Positions 10,756 to 22,206 of a DNA stretch of 64,000 nt are shown here, piece after piece (positions within the stretch are counted from its first letter, which is position 1; each line of letters opens with the position of its first letter). Position numbers and translations under genes: made by a program. Under the pieces are notes generated by a model. That model was not told the origin of the DNA. It saw nothing but the letters and a program-made list of their open reading frames with translations, and searched no databases. Source of the DNA: Flabesymbios commensalis (lineage: Eukaryota > Annelida > Polychaeta > Terebellida > Flabelligeridae); assembly GCA_964017125.1 (NCBI GenBank), contig OZ024908.1, positions 81,591,499 through 81,655,498 on the forward strand, given 5' to 3'.

Positions 10756-11327
10756 AGAATTTTCACTTTCTAAGAAAACCCACACTTGGGATTGGGTTTA
10801 TCTGAACAGTGTTGGATGTACCAGATAATTTGGGCACTTTTGAAGTGTGGGCCTATTGCAAATATATTCGGCCCTATAGTAACCTTACTTTCATATATTA
10901 TTCAAGATGGGCATCAGAATTCGGAATTACATTTTAAAACAACCAGACAGTAAATTAACTTGTTTTGTGACAGCCTTCTGATGACGTCAGCAGCTACCAT
11001 GAATCAGGCCAACTTGATCTGGGAGCACGACCCGCTGGAGTCTCCTCTTCCCTTGATTTGGGAGCACGACCCACTGGGCTCTCCTTTCCCCCCCCCCCCC
11101 CCCCCCACAAAATGTCATCCTGATCGTCTGCTTTTTGGCGGCCGTCACAGTATGACAGAGAGAGCGGTTTTTATCTGCCGTGAAAATGTCTGAAATACGA
11201 TCAGTGAAGCAGTGGAGCTTTTGTTCCTTTACACCACCTTGTCAATATTCTGAGGATTCTGCCAGAGGCGAGGGCGGCGGGGGGGGGGAGGGTATAAGGA
11301 ACCTACGTGGGCGTCCGGGTTAGGCTA

Positions 11328-11435
11328 CCCAGCAAATCCAAGACGTTGAACCAATGCTGATTTAATGTTGGGCCAGCTTCGCAGACGATGGACAAACATT
11401 AAATCAGCCTTGGTTCAATTTCTCGTGTTTTCTGG
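11328..11435. mobile_element. Palindromic CCCAGCA-type MITE (family H)
   Basis: Starts CCCAGCAAATCCAAGACG and ends CTCGTGTTTTCTGG, with TGAACCAATGCTGATTTAAT mirrored by ATTAAATCAGCCTTGGTTCA. It lies at the position corresponding to 3479-3586 in the left arm. Confidence 0.8.
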
Positions 11436-12404
11436 CTATCCCACGGCGCCTCTCTCAACCATCACTCTTTTTACACCATGCTCGCTGTCCCAGGAAACAA
11501 GACAAACTCATCCAATATTGAGTCTGCGATGCTAGGTCACCGCGCTGGAAGGGTTAAAGGTCTTTTCCCCTGTGGAATATATTGTCCCATCTGGAAATGC
11601 TGCAAAACATTGGCCAACGCTGGGCGAATGACTTCTATATTGAGTAATCTCCTTTTCCCTCACATAGATAATACATTAAATCACCTGGCAAAGATAATTA
11701 GTTTTTTGTTAAAGATTGGAAAAAATGTGTGCATAACCGTTTTTACGGTCGGTGTCGTTATCAATAGACAAGAAACAGAAACGTAGTTGGATGAAAACAG
11801 CTGTGAAAATTGGCATACTTGGAATTTGGGCTTGGGCATTTTATTCATTGTTCTGCAATATTTCTTCAGATATTGGAGCACCGGATAAATCTGGGTACAA
11901 GACTAAATTGTTTCAATAATAATTACTTAATTCTCACCGCAATAAAACACAAATGAGAAGATTTGAGGATTGGTCTCTTTTAATTTAATGCACCGTAAGA
12001 AAACTGAATCCTCACGCCGTCGGCAATGGAGCACATATCGAGAAATTAAATATTGATCAGGAAACCCTGCCAACAATAGGAAACGCTCATGCATCACCTG
12101 AAAGCCGAGAAGACGATCATTCTTTTATTCTGTCATAGTCCAAAAGCTGTTGTCTCCTCTGACTTTCAGTATAAGTAACACGTACGTAGCCTATAGAACC
12201 AGTGTGAAACCAGTTTGTCCACGAAATTTAGGGCAAACCCAGGTTAATCCTGGCCGATGAATAGCTTTCCTGCGACAACCAGTTTAGTGGGACTATCAGT
12301 AAATCTGCACGTGACATTCAGCCAGGACAAAATATCCAATATCCTGCAAAATAAAATTTAAAAATTTGTATATAGGGTATTTTTCCTATGCTGAATCGAA
12401 TGGT

Positions 12405-13600
12405 GCCCGGTAACAAAACGAAAAATCATCAAAAAGCATTCAAAATGGCCGCCAAATCCAAGATGGCCGCCAAAATTTACGTTGCCAATATGATTTTTTA
12501 ACTTTTGACATAATAGCCCTAAAATTTAATGTAATACCTCATTTTCGACTAATTTTACGTTTCAAGGTTATCTAGAGGTAGAAACCAAGATGTCCGCCAA
12601 TGTCTGACATGAAAATCATCCATTTGTACAAGCGACTATTGTCAATTTGTATATTCTGAAATATTAGTTCTGAAACTTCATGTAATACCTAATTTTAATC
12701 TACGTTGAAGTTATTGATTGCAATGGAAGTGTTATTTTGCATTTGAAGGTCATCCAGAGGTCATATAGAGGTCAAAACCTAAATCGGTGGACATCTTGAA
12801 AAAATACTTTTGACATAATAGATCTAGAATCCAATGTAATAGGCCCCCTACCTCATTTTCAACTAATTTTGGTACACTGATTACGTTGGAATGGTTATTT
12901 TCACTTTTCAAGGTCATCAATCATTCAAATGGCCGCCAAATCCAAAATGGCCGCCAAAATAAACGTTGTCATCTGGATTTTTTTCAACTTTTGACATATC
13001 AGCCCTAGAATGTAATGTAATACCTCATTTTCGAATAATTTGGGTACACTGATTACTTTGAAATTGTTTTTTTTACGTTTCAAGTTCGAATAGAGGTTAA
13101 AACCAAGATGGCTGCGAACGTCCATTACAATCAGCAATTTTTACAAGCGACTATCGTTTACTTTATATAGTTAATTTGTATATTCTGAAATTTCAGGTCT
13201 AGAATTTAGTGTCATACCTCATTTTAAACTAATTTGAAGAAGCTGATTGCAATCGAATAGTTATTTAGTTTGTCAAGGTCATCTGGAGGTCCAAACCACA
13301 ATCAATGGCCAACTTGAAAATTCCGTTTTGACATAATAGGCATAGAATCTATTTTAGACAAATTTACGTACACTGATTACGTTAGAATGGTTATTTTATG
13401 TTTCAATGTCATCTAGCTGTCAAAACCAATATGGCTGCCAATGCCTGACACGGAAATCACCCATTTTTACAAGCGACTATTGTCCATTTGTATATTCTAA
13501 AAAATAGGTCTAAAATTTAATTTAATACATCATTATAAGCTGCATGTAATTTGAAGACATTGATTGCAATGGAATTTTTATTTTTCGCTTAAAATATGAG
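12405..13600. repeat. Subterminal tandem repeats of the 6-kb transposon
   Basis: About 2.5 units of roughly 480-500 bp. Each is built from blocks such as AAATGGCCGCCAAATCCAAG, TTTTGACATAATAGCCCTA, AATGTAATACCTCATTTTCG, TTACAAGCGACTATTGTC and GATTGCAATGGAA. The right end of the transposon (about 17880-18240) carries one inverted unit. Repeats of this kind often serve as transposase-binding arrays; that role is inferred here. Confidence 0.75.
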
Positions 13601-14197
13601 AACGCTTGAATATTTTTTTCCGCATGCAGAATTGGATGGAATACCCCGGTAAATTGTGGAAAAGAGTATATTTATAAGCCTACTTTATTCGGTGGTATGT
13701 TATGAGCTGCGAATTTTATTCTTGTATATATGTTTTTTGTATTTAATCATATTTTTCTAAATTTCTCGCAACCCTTATCACAGCATTGTTTGTATGGCAG
13801 TTATCTACGTCTCTTTATAGTCTCTTGTTTTTATAAATGTTCGCATATCTGAATGATACACAGCTTTCTTTGGTGCTGCACTAATGATAATGTAATATAC
13901 CAGTTCTTGCATTAAAATCACAAAGATTACAAATTCCACCTTTTAAATTTTGAGAGCTAGTGTCATTAATAATAACCAATCAAATATTAAGATGCCAACG
14001 AAAGCTGATCATCAAAGCAAAAATACTAAGCCTAACACAAATCTGGCATTTGACAGAGAGGTTTATCTAATGTAATCCATATTTTACTTTTATTGTACTT
14101 TAAGTATAAAAAAAAAACAGTTAAAAAAAACAGCTCGAACTGTGATATCATCTAGCTATTCTAGTTGTATTTAAGTTAAAAATATTAAGTTATATCT

Positions 14198-15700
14198 TTG
14201 GGTGGATTAAATAAGACCACACACGTTCAAATCAATTATATTCAATCTAGACTGGATGTTCAGGGACACTTGTCCGTTGTCGTTGATGGATATACTCATG
14301 TATGTAATTATGTAAAAATGCTAACGTTTTGTTCCTTGGTGCTGTTGTCTCCTGATAGACTGTGTGTTGAGGTGATTTTTATTTTTCCTGTTGTTTCTGG
14401 AACAGGGCATATTATACTCATTAGGCCTATCCTGCTTATTATTGATGATGAAAACATTTTGCAACCGCTTAAGTCGTAATATTGTTTTATGGCACGACCA
14501 CACCTCACACCAGGTATCAATGAATGAATGTGTATTTATATGGTTTTGCATCAGCAAGATATATGATATTTATTGACAACCGCTGACACCTCATTACCAT
14601 GCTTATGTTAATTGTTGTTGCTTTTTCTTGAAGGTATGGAACACAATCCACACACCTCGAGAGGAACCACAATGTATTACCTTTGGGTACTGTTCCAATT
14701 GAGAAATAAATATGTTTAAACTAATCCAATTTTCACAGCTGGGAATTTCTGGTGTATGTTGTCCCTAGCTATAACTAACTGGACAAGTACTACGGCCTTG
14801 AGTCCTTGAGTTTTTATGTTCCATTCTTGGTCATGATGACATGAATATATCATGGATTTTCTTAACCAACGACTTGTTGCTGACTGGTTCAGTAATAAAC
14901 CAGCTATGCCCTTCAACTCTACGACAAAACAGTGAAGGCTCTCACCTTCCCCAATATGTGGAAAAGTCAATCGAGCTACCAGACAAGAAGGTTAGGAATG
15001 TGAATAGAATTGTACTTCAAATATCCATAACTAATTAATGGGTTTTGTCAGTGTTGTGAAGTGTGATGTATTATCAATATCAATATCACTATTTGCTTAC
15101 TAAGAAGGTCATGAGAACATGTTTATTCTGGACTATGTCAACCTGGTACCTCTTATTTCAATCCACAACATACCCGAGGAGTCCCAGTATGTTGTAGTCG
15201 TGCGGTGTATGCATAACAAAGGAATTATTGATGACATTCTGACTTCACTCCTGTTACTTTGCTTAAGATTAGATCTAGAACATGGTGACTATCATGCGGA
15301 AACATCCACAAAGGATGGTTTAAGGCCCTACTAGCAGAAATATTGTCGCGCAATCTACACCAACTGAGAGTACCACATCTAAGAGAAACTAAAAGACAAA
15401 AAAAACTATTCCTATATCAATATGCCATGACTTAAGAAGCATCATTCTGAAATGGTGGCAATGGTGCGAAGGAATGCAAATTATAGGTCTCTTGGAAAGA
15501 AAACAATATACGCCTCCAGAATCACATTGACAGGATGTCCAGCGATCCAACTTCTCCTACCTTTTCAAGCTTTTCTTACATCATTTCTTAAAAATCCGAT
15601 TTTTTCCAAACGTGAAACACAGGCCCAAAATAAGACAATATTCGTACAAATGAGTAAGAATGATTCATCCAAGCCCAGCGTTTCCCGGTGAAAGTGGAGT
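14198..15700 (+). other. Transposon interior with unrecognised short ORFs
   Basis: Open frames of 60-95 codons at 14198-14479, 14841-15038, 15119-15334 and 15452-15691 (+), and 14716-14970 (-). The peptide FILDYVNLVPLISIHNIPEE (15122-15181) looks protein-like in composition, but I know no family for it. These could be remnants of an intron-containing transposase or chance. Confidence 0.3.
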
Positions 15701-16183
15701 TTTCTTCAAGACGGAGCTATATATAGGCTTATGCAAGAAAGCAGTCTTGAATTACACGATCATGGGAACTGTAGAAACATGTATAAAGATATAGATTGAT
15801 CATTTAAATATTTTTATGGTAAATTGTCAAGAAGATCGTGTGTTTGTAGTTATCTAATTCTGCATCTGATGCTGCATTATTTGTGAATAATCATGATATA
15901 AAAGACAGCGGTATTAATGACATTTACATAGTTATGTGTGATTCTCATTGGCAGACATATTATAGAATTTATCTAAAATAGTGTTTCTACTTGCTGCCAG
16001 CCATCTTGAATTGCTTCTTGATATACTTTTAAACAACATTATTTTCTTGGATACAGATTATCCTTAAACTCATGAATTGAGCGAGCCCGATAACCTACAT
16101 TTTAGTGGCCAGTTCGTTTTGGCGGCAATTTGAAATGTTTTCTAGTGATTTCCTTGTTTATTACTGGGGAAAAATCGAATCTG

Positions 16184-16645
16184 AATGAATGAATGAATGA
16201 ATGAATGAAATCTTATATAGCGCATGCATCCAGCCGGCGGCTGTTCAGAGCGCTGTACATCGAGAGTAGCTTAGCAAGGCCTGTTATCATTCAAATTCCA
16301 ACTCAGTCTCCTGGGAGATATACAGCTGAGCTGTCATTGAGGCGCATCAAGCTATTTTCATTCTAAGCACATTCGCCTTATGTGCCAAGTACTCACACAT
16401 TGTGGATTTTCTGGGGTCTCGCTGGATGGAAACTGCGCCTACGTCCATTGAGGCTTTTTTACGTCCAACTCTAGGGCAGTCAGACGAGCCATCTGATTTA
16501 CGTGGTTCTCTGAGCCCCACGAGTGTATACAGCACCTGGCAGTCTCCAGGCGGTCACCCATCCAATTATGAACCGGGCGCGACGTCGCCTAACTTCAGTG
16601 ATATAGCCAATCACGATGAGCGAACGCCGTATTCCGTATGCCAGA
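16184..16645 (-). mobile_element. 5S-rRNA-derived SINE, tail variant 2
   Basis: On the minus strand it starts with a 5S-like head (ATACGGAATACGGCG, GAAGTTAGGCGACGTCGCGC, TTGGATGGGTGACCGCC, GTGCTGTATAC). It continues with the family body (GGGGCTCAGAGAACCACGTA, CAAGGCCTCAATGGACG, GATAACAGGCCTTGC). After TTGCTAAGCTACTC it leaves the family and ends with GCGCTATATAAGATTTCATT followed by (CATT)n. Copies at 30452 and 52621 end instead in GGCGCGATAGCACAATAGTG and (CAGATA)n. It is nested in the 6-kb transposon. Confidence 0.85.
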
Positions 16646-16679
16646 ATCCAGGGGTACTGGTGGGAATATAGTAAATTTG

Positions 16680-17551
16680 ACGGGAATTCCCGTCATATGT
16701 GGTTACGTACATTGACGAATTTTAAAGCTGCATAACTGTTTTGCTTATTTCATTCAAAATATTAATCCATGGAGAATGGTGTTTTAATTTTAAATTTTAC
16801 TCCCCCGGTTACTGAGTTATTAAGGATTTAAGTTTGTTGTTTTTAATATTGTTGCCCTACTAAAACAAGCCTGATCACAGCGGAGTAAGACACACTGTCT
16901 GTATAATCAGGACATTAAAAGTACCAAGTGGCAAATAACGATCATCATTGAAAAAAAGTTTTTAAATTTTATTCTTATTTTTTCAGTGGTCATATATACA
17001 ATTCACAGTAAAAAGTGTAATATATCATGTCATTTAGATATGTCTAGGAGTTATTACTTTGTGTGATATGGGTGATATATGCATATAATGTCATGTTTAA
17101 TTTAGGTCCCGGTATGGAGAATGTCACTCACCCGTAAAATAGTACTCTATTTCAGTATGGTGCTTTTAAGTGTGGGCCAGCATCTGAGCCATTTGCCCAC
17201 CATTAAGACGCTCTCCCCAGCTCGTAGGAGATTGTTGGCGGAATTAGCGCTAAAATTCATTGATGTAAATCATCTTTTTCGTTCTTTTGATTTTCGTCAT
17301 TTTCTTGAAAAACATTTGTATTTCTTTATTCTGTATCTCATGGGCATTTCAAAATATAGTCAAAATGCTACTATACAATATCAGGCTTTTTTATTTATTT
17401 TATCGTAAATCATCACATACGATGATATAAACCGCGCTATGCGGTAAAATAAAATAATATTTAAAACATCAGACTTTACTGTAAACGATTCCCAACAGTT
17501 TTTTGACCTAGTCTCAGGACGTCTACCACTGGTTATTTGGGCTTTGTATCT
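16680..17551. other. Transposon interior, nothing recognised
   Basis: AT-rich. A 95-codon ORF at 17121-17408 (+) has no domain that I know. Confidence 0.4.
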
Positions 17552-17650
17552 CAGCTAACACGAGGCATTGATCCAATGGCAGACTGATGTCGGCCCATCG
17601 TCTGCGGTACTGGCCCAACATTATGCCGATTCAGTTCAACGTCTAGTACT
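17552..17650. mobile_element. Palindromic CCCAGCA-type MITE (family H), nested
   Basis: CAGCTAACACGAGGCATTGA at the left; the centre has GGCCCATCGTCTGCGG and CTGGCCCAACATTATG. The right end is decayed. It lies inside the 6-kb transposon. Confidence 0.55.
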
Positions 17651-18985
17651 TGCTCTAAGGCGGTTTGGTGTTGGCCAATGTAACATTATATTGGCCCATA
17701 ACCCTACCACTATTACATACATATTTTACACAAACCGATTCACTACTTAATAATACTTGATGGTGTATCGCATGGTGAACTAACGTTAATTCCGCTACAT
17801 TTACCCAGTTTTAATGCATTTATATGGCTTTTAAGACAATATGAATGATTGTTTTGTACTTTTTAGTATATTTTTATCGAAATAAACAAAACAGTTATGC
17901 AGCTTTAGAATACATTTTTGACCTTATCTTTCAGAATATACAAATTAACAAAAATCTCTTATGAAAAACGATGTTGTTTCATGGCAGACATAGGCGTCCA
18001 TCCTGGTTTTAACATTTAGATGACCTTGAAATGTAAAAATAGTTATTTCAACGTAATCAGTGCACGCAAATTAGTCAAAAATGAGCTATTACATTAGATT
18101 GTAGGGCTATTATGTCAAAAGTTAAAAAATCAATATGACAATATATATTTTGGCGGTTATCTTGGATTTGGCGACATTTTGAATGGTTTTTGACGATTTT
18201 CAGTTTTGTTAGCGGGCACCATTCGACTTGGTATATTAAAATGGTCATATAGACAAGTTTTCACATTTTAAGTACAAAAACTAATGTGGGTCAGCATATA
18301 TCAATATTTTGTCCTGGCTAATTGCGGCTGAATTGATCCAGAAGAAATCTGATTATTTACTGTATAAAGCAGTTCCAGCTTTGAGCAGATCTTGTTCCGC
18401 TGATTGCTTACTCAACGTTGGGTCATCGTTTCTGACCTAATCCCAACGTACAACTAATATCTGGACATTTATCAGACGGAAGCAGCAGCGCCAAATTAGT
18501 ATATATTGTTCATGTATTGATTGATTGAAAATAACTAAAATTAAGATTTAATTAAGCAAACGCATTCCTTTGACTTCCTCACGAATTTAACAGCTATCGT
18601 CCAAATCCAAAAGGCAATATCGATACTACATTTTTGGCTTTGATTGGGACAAAACGTGACGATTGACTCTTTTAGTTGCTGGTTAATTAAAATGCAAATC
18701 CTCGTCTGGTATTCTAATTTGCGCAATATCAGACCAAACAAACCTCCAAAAGAGGTCTAGACATTATTTAATGGGATGGAGAGGTAATAGCAGGCGCCCA
18801 TTCTAGATATGGTCCTTATATGGTTACTTATATTATATGATGGCTCAAGTGATAATTAATTATAACTTCTATTGGTTATATTATTTTTTATGTTCGTATA
18901 TTATGTATCCATACATTTAAAATTAATTTATTAATAATTTATTGTTTTAATAGTATTGATAAAAAATATATTTTTGTAATTATTA

Positions 18986-19396
18986 TTATTTACCAACTGC
19001 AGGACTGTCAGATTATTATTATGCCTACTGTTGTAACCAATTGTAACTATTCACATAGGACCAAAAAAATATTATAGCTGTATCACTGAGATCACTCAAG
19101 AGTCCCAGTGAAGATATCACAACAGTTCACTGGCAGACAGAGGATTGAACAGAAATAACTGATAAAGCTAAGATTGTGTTGGGTGTAGCCATCTACGCTT
19201 GTTTTTTACAAAATGCAAGATGGTTGCCAAGATTATTGATAATTCACATTTTTGTTTGTAATTTTTACCTAGTATGAGAAAAACCATAGGGTCAATCGCA
19301 ACGTTTCAGGGACAAGGACCACAAATTAGTCCTACTCACATGCAGCTCCAGCCTGGGCCTGCCAAGACAACGCTATGATGTAGTATAGCGCCTATA
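18986..19396. other. No feature recognised
   Basis: Nothing supported apart from a short ATT-rich run at its start, just outside the large inverted repeat. Confidence 0.4.
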
Positions 19397-19472
19397 CCCA
19401 GCATACACGAGACGTCTGCGACGCTGGCCAAACATTAAATTAGCATTGGGTCAGTGTATTGTGTTGACAGGG
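19397..19472. mobile_element. Family H MITE, internally deleted
   Basis: CCCAGCATACACGAGACG is followed directly by TCTGCGACGCTGG and AGCATTGGGTCAGTGTATTG, so one arm is shorter than in full copies. Confidence 0.65.
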
Positions 19473-20432
19473 CAATGGCGCTTTGGTATCAGTCCCATTG
19501 TCGAAAAAAGAACCATGTATGGTAAGATTCAAGCAGATGAGTCGTTTTGCCTCACTGATCCGTAATATTTACATTGCGGCGGACGTTGATCATAGTGCGC
19601 ATGCGGGTGAGCCCACAATTTTTACAAGGCGAATTATGACGATCCACCTACTTTAATACCTCTGTCGTAAATCCAATCCGGTCGCCGTCTGATGCTTGGC
19701 CTACATTTGTTGTCGCTCATTTGCCTGCATCTTCATCTATCCAGTTGTCTGCTACCGGCAGACTCCTGGATAACAGTATAATGTGCTATGAGTTCAGAAC
19801 CCCTCTCCTCCCTGGCCTATTCAGACAGACCAAACAATCTGACCTGAGTGTGACCTCCACACTACAGTCAGTAAGCCGGTGACGTTATAATGAATATTCA
19901 TGCTGCCCGCATCCCCTCCCGTTCGTACAACTGTGAGGCGCACCAGTTTTCAAGGTCAGACTGGTAGTCTGACGGTCAGACCTGATAGGTGAAGGTGATT
20001 TGCCTGTGGCCGGCTGATGAATGTGCGGACATCGGGGCATTTTGGAGCATCAGGCGGTGGCCGAACAAGTCTCACTTAAGATTTCCCAACATCGGACATG
20101 GGAAGGAATAGAGTTTAAATCGAATCGCCAGGTGATCGTTCTACATCAGGGCCATTTTACATGAGAAAAAATCAGTGTGGCTAAAAGCGACATTTAAATG
20201 CATGGGCCGGCGATCATCTGATCTGGCAGACCCCCCCCCCCCCCCCCCCGGTGCACGTGGAGGGTTCGCCCGGAGACCGAAGGACTCTCACCAGCGCTTA
20301 ATTGTGGATCATGTAGGTCCCGTCCTGTATATTCAGCTTTTAATTTCAAAATCATGCCAAGACGAATTTCGTCTCACGGCTAGAGGCATCCCATCATCGA
20401 ACGGCGACCAGCTACAGTCCGTCCAATGTCCA
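19473..20432. other. GC-richer stretch, no gene assembled
   Basis: More GC than its surroundings, with a 20-base C tract at 20231-20250 and a small hairpin (TATCCAG..CTGGATA) near 19738-19772. It could hold a 5' exon or promoter of an unseen gene, but no start or splice context convinced me. The 107-codon ORF at 20175-20498 crosses the C tract and the hairpin at 20433 and looks fortuitous. Confidence 0.35.
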
Positions 20433-20475
20433 AAATCACTCGATCCTCGGCCGGCGGCCGAGGATCGAGTGATTT
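20433..20475. repeat. Perfect 20-bp inverted repeat with 3-nt loop
   Basis: AAATCACTCGATCCTCGGCC, then GGC, then its exact reverse complement. With this stem and no mismatch it should extrude or fold strongly. It has no similarity to the MITE families here. Confidence 0.95.
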
Positions 20476-20479
20476 GTGA

Positions 20480-21240
20480 CCAAGGTGTTAGGTGTTAATG
20501 TGAAGACCTGTCCCGCCGGAAACACTACCTTATTGCGAAGCCGAATCAACGTCATTGACATTGATTCAAGGTCGCAGTAACGTAGTGTGCCCGGTGGGCT
20601 GTTTTTCAATTCCCCTTTGGCATGTAGCAACATCATTGTTTCGGTTCTCAGTGTTCGCTGACGACTAAAATGAAAAATATGTGTTTGCAAAAATACATCT
20701 GGATCCTAGATTTTTAATCAAGTGAAAAGGGTCAATGGCTTAATCTACATGTAATAACCCACCAGCATTGCAAACATGGATTGCGGACAGGTATTACGTG
20801 TGACCTTGGCCTCCAAATGACCAGTAGGCCTATTGTTAAATATTTAATTAGTGGTATTTAGCTAAGGATATTGCGCCAAGGCTAAAATTGGCTTCAAATG
20901 ATCCATTGCCTCCTCCCCCCGGGTCCAGAATGGCCAATAAATTTTAGGTGTGGCTTCACCTCTGACAGCATCCTGTGAAGGTGATATGAAAATAGTGGGA
21001 AAATGTTTGTTGTTCAAGGGAAGAGCGCCAAAGTTAAAAATTACAATAACTGATTGCGTGTGTTCAGAATAGTAAACGACAGTAATTTTAAAAGTGGCCT
21101 CACCTTTGTCATCAATCTGTGAAGATGATATGATAATGTCAGGAAAAAATTTTTTTGTTCAGGGGGAATGTAGTAAAGGTGCTATGATTTTTTTTATTTT
21201 GCTAGTCTATTTATCATTGGAAACACAAATGAATACAGCA
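20480..21240. other. No gene recognised; short tandem similarity
   Basis: 20880-21010 and 21040-21170 share a loose repeat (GTGGCTTCACCTCTGAC.. / GTGGCCTCACCTTTGTC.., each followed by CTGTGAAGGTGATATGA or similar), with a period of about 150 bp. Confidence 0.5.
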
Positions 21241-21244
21241 TAAT

Positions 21245-21480
21245 TGAGAGGAAAGTGGCGCAATGGCTGGAGCATGGTACTTGGCATTGTCTCTGCCTGT
21301 GGTGTGGGTTAAAACAAAGCCCGGGGCATGTTTTAAGATAAATATATCATGTTTCTTCCCTCTCAACATTGGTACATTGTTTCGAGGTTCGTGTTCATGG
21401 GCAAGGCACTTCACCATCGCATGCTTTACTTGACCCAGGTGTAAGTGAGTAACTGCAGGACAGAGATGGCAATGTTTACG
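21245..21480 (+). mobile_element. tRNA-derived SINE
   Basis: The head is tRNA-like (GTGGCGCAATGGCTGGAGCA, with GTGTGGGTTAAAACAAAGCC where the B box would be). The body contains GGGCAAGGCACTTCACCATC and TTGACCCAGGTGTAAGTGAG. This GGCAAGGCACTT..CCCAGGTGTAAATG body is widespread in invertebrate SINEs. The boundaries are not fixed by a target duplication. Confidence 0.7.
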
Positions 21481-21659
21481 ATGTGTTCAATGCGCCAAAA
21501 TGGCTGCAGGACTGTATGCTCTCCGTGAAGTTGAAATAGCACACGAAAACAGGCCCAATGACCTCAGGGTAAAATGTAGTCTGAAAAGTCTTATGATTTG
21601 ATATCAGACTATAAACCTACACCTTTGCCTTCACACAGAGTACAAAATGTGTATATTAA

Positions 21660-21904
21660 CCCTTTCAAGCCTGCGTTTACCATTGTCATCTTCATCCACT
21701 ACAAGCCGCGAATTGCTGTCGCAATTCTCGACTTGTAGTGGATGAAGATGACTTGAAGTGGGTGAAAAATTAAAGAAAATTGCCATGTATTGGTAAACCA
21801 GTTTCGTGGAAATTTTCATTCTAAAACCCCTAGTTGTAGGAAAATTAGGTCTGTTTTCAGGGATGTAAAATGATGCTTGAAAGCATCGTGAGGGCTTAAA
21901 GGGT
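21660..21904. mobile_element. piggyBac-like MITE with TTAA duplication
   Basis: TTAA at 21656-21659 and 21905-21908. The ends are CCCTTTCAAGCC and GGGCTTAAAGGG. It contains a hairpin (CATCCACTACAAG / CTTGTAGTGGATG) at 21692-21746. Same architecture as 7619-7858, with a different stem sequence. Confidence 0.85.
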
Positions 21905-21958
21905 TAAACAGTAGTCTCCCCGCCCACTCATGTGTAAACATGTCTTAGCGCTATTAAC

Positions 21959-22202
21959 CCTTACAACGCTGAAATATGTTTGTATAAGCCATGAGAACCA
22001 AAGGGGGTTTTCAATTTGAGATCATCATAAATGTCTTGGTTAGCTCTTTCTGCTTTATTCGAATACCTGTATTAATGATTTACGGCCATTGGAAATATTT
22101 TAATTTTTTCAGTACGAGGACCGTCTTTTTACTTCAGAATCTGACGTCTACAGACGGCAAATTCTGACTTATAAAGGCGGTTGAAGTCCCGCGATGAAAG
22201 GG
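21959..22202 (+). mobile_element. TTAA-type MITE, family B, full-length
   Basis: TTAA at 21955-21958 and 22203-22206. The ends are CCCTTACAACGCTG and CGCGATGAAAGGG. The body is AACCAAAGGGGGTTTTCAAT, CATAAATGTCTTGG; the hairpin core is CAGAATCTGACGTCTACAG. A reference copy for the family (244 bp). Confidence 0.85.
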
Positions 22203-22206
22203 TTAA

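Larger units (their letters stand above)
12319..18320. mobile_element. 6-kb DNA transposon, superfamily unassigned, 3-bp target duplication
   Basis: The terminal inverted repeats start CAGCCAGGACAAAATAT on the left and, in reverse complement, TAGCCAGGACAAAATAT on the right. ATT flanks the element on both sides (12316-12318, 18321-18323). The left arm of the large inverted repeat keeps the unoccupied site near 735-737, which supports both the boundaries and the single ATT. Beyond the tips, long subterminal repeats with the motif AAATGGCCGCCAAATCC occur at both ends. The interior holds only short ORFs (for example 14198-14479, 15119-15334, 15452-15691, all +) in which I recognise no transposase motif, plus inserted SINE and MITE copies. 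A 3-bp duplication fits PIF/Harbinger, EnSpm/CACTA or Academ, but I cannot choose. Confidence 0.85.
10880..18985 (-). repeat. Right arm of the giant inverted repeat
   Basis: Reverse complement of 1-4005, interrupted by a 6-kb DNA transposon at 12319-18320. Without that insertion the arm is about 2.1 kb, against about 2.6 kb for the left arm without its minisatellite. The inner boundary is near 10885 (TTCAAGATGGGCATCAG matches CTGATGCCCATATTGAG at 3990). The outer boundary is near 18985, where TTGATAAAAAATATATTTTTG still resembles positions 1-20. The segment 11775-11990 has no clear partner. Confidence 0.85.

Noticed and set aside
10543-10828. Open frames with VCLF or NKQT repeats
   Set aside because: Explained by the TTTG microsatellite.
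1-18985. LTR retrovirus, Polinton or another large virus-like element as the source of the giant inverted repeat
   Set aside because: No capsid, integrase, polymerase or envelope signature was seen, and no direct terminal repeats.
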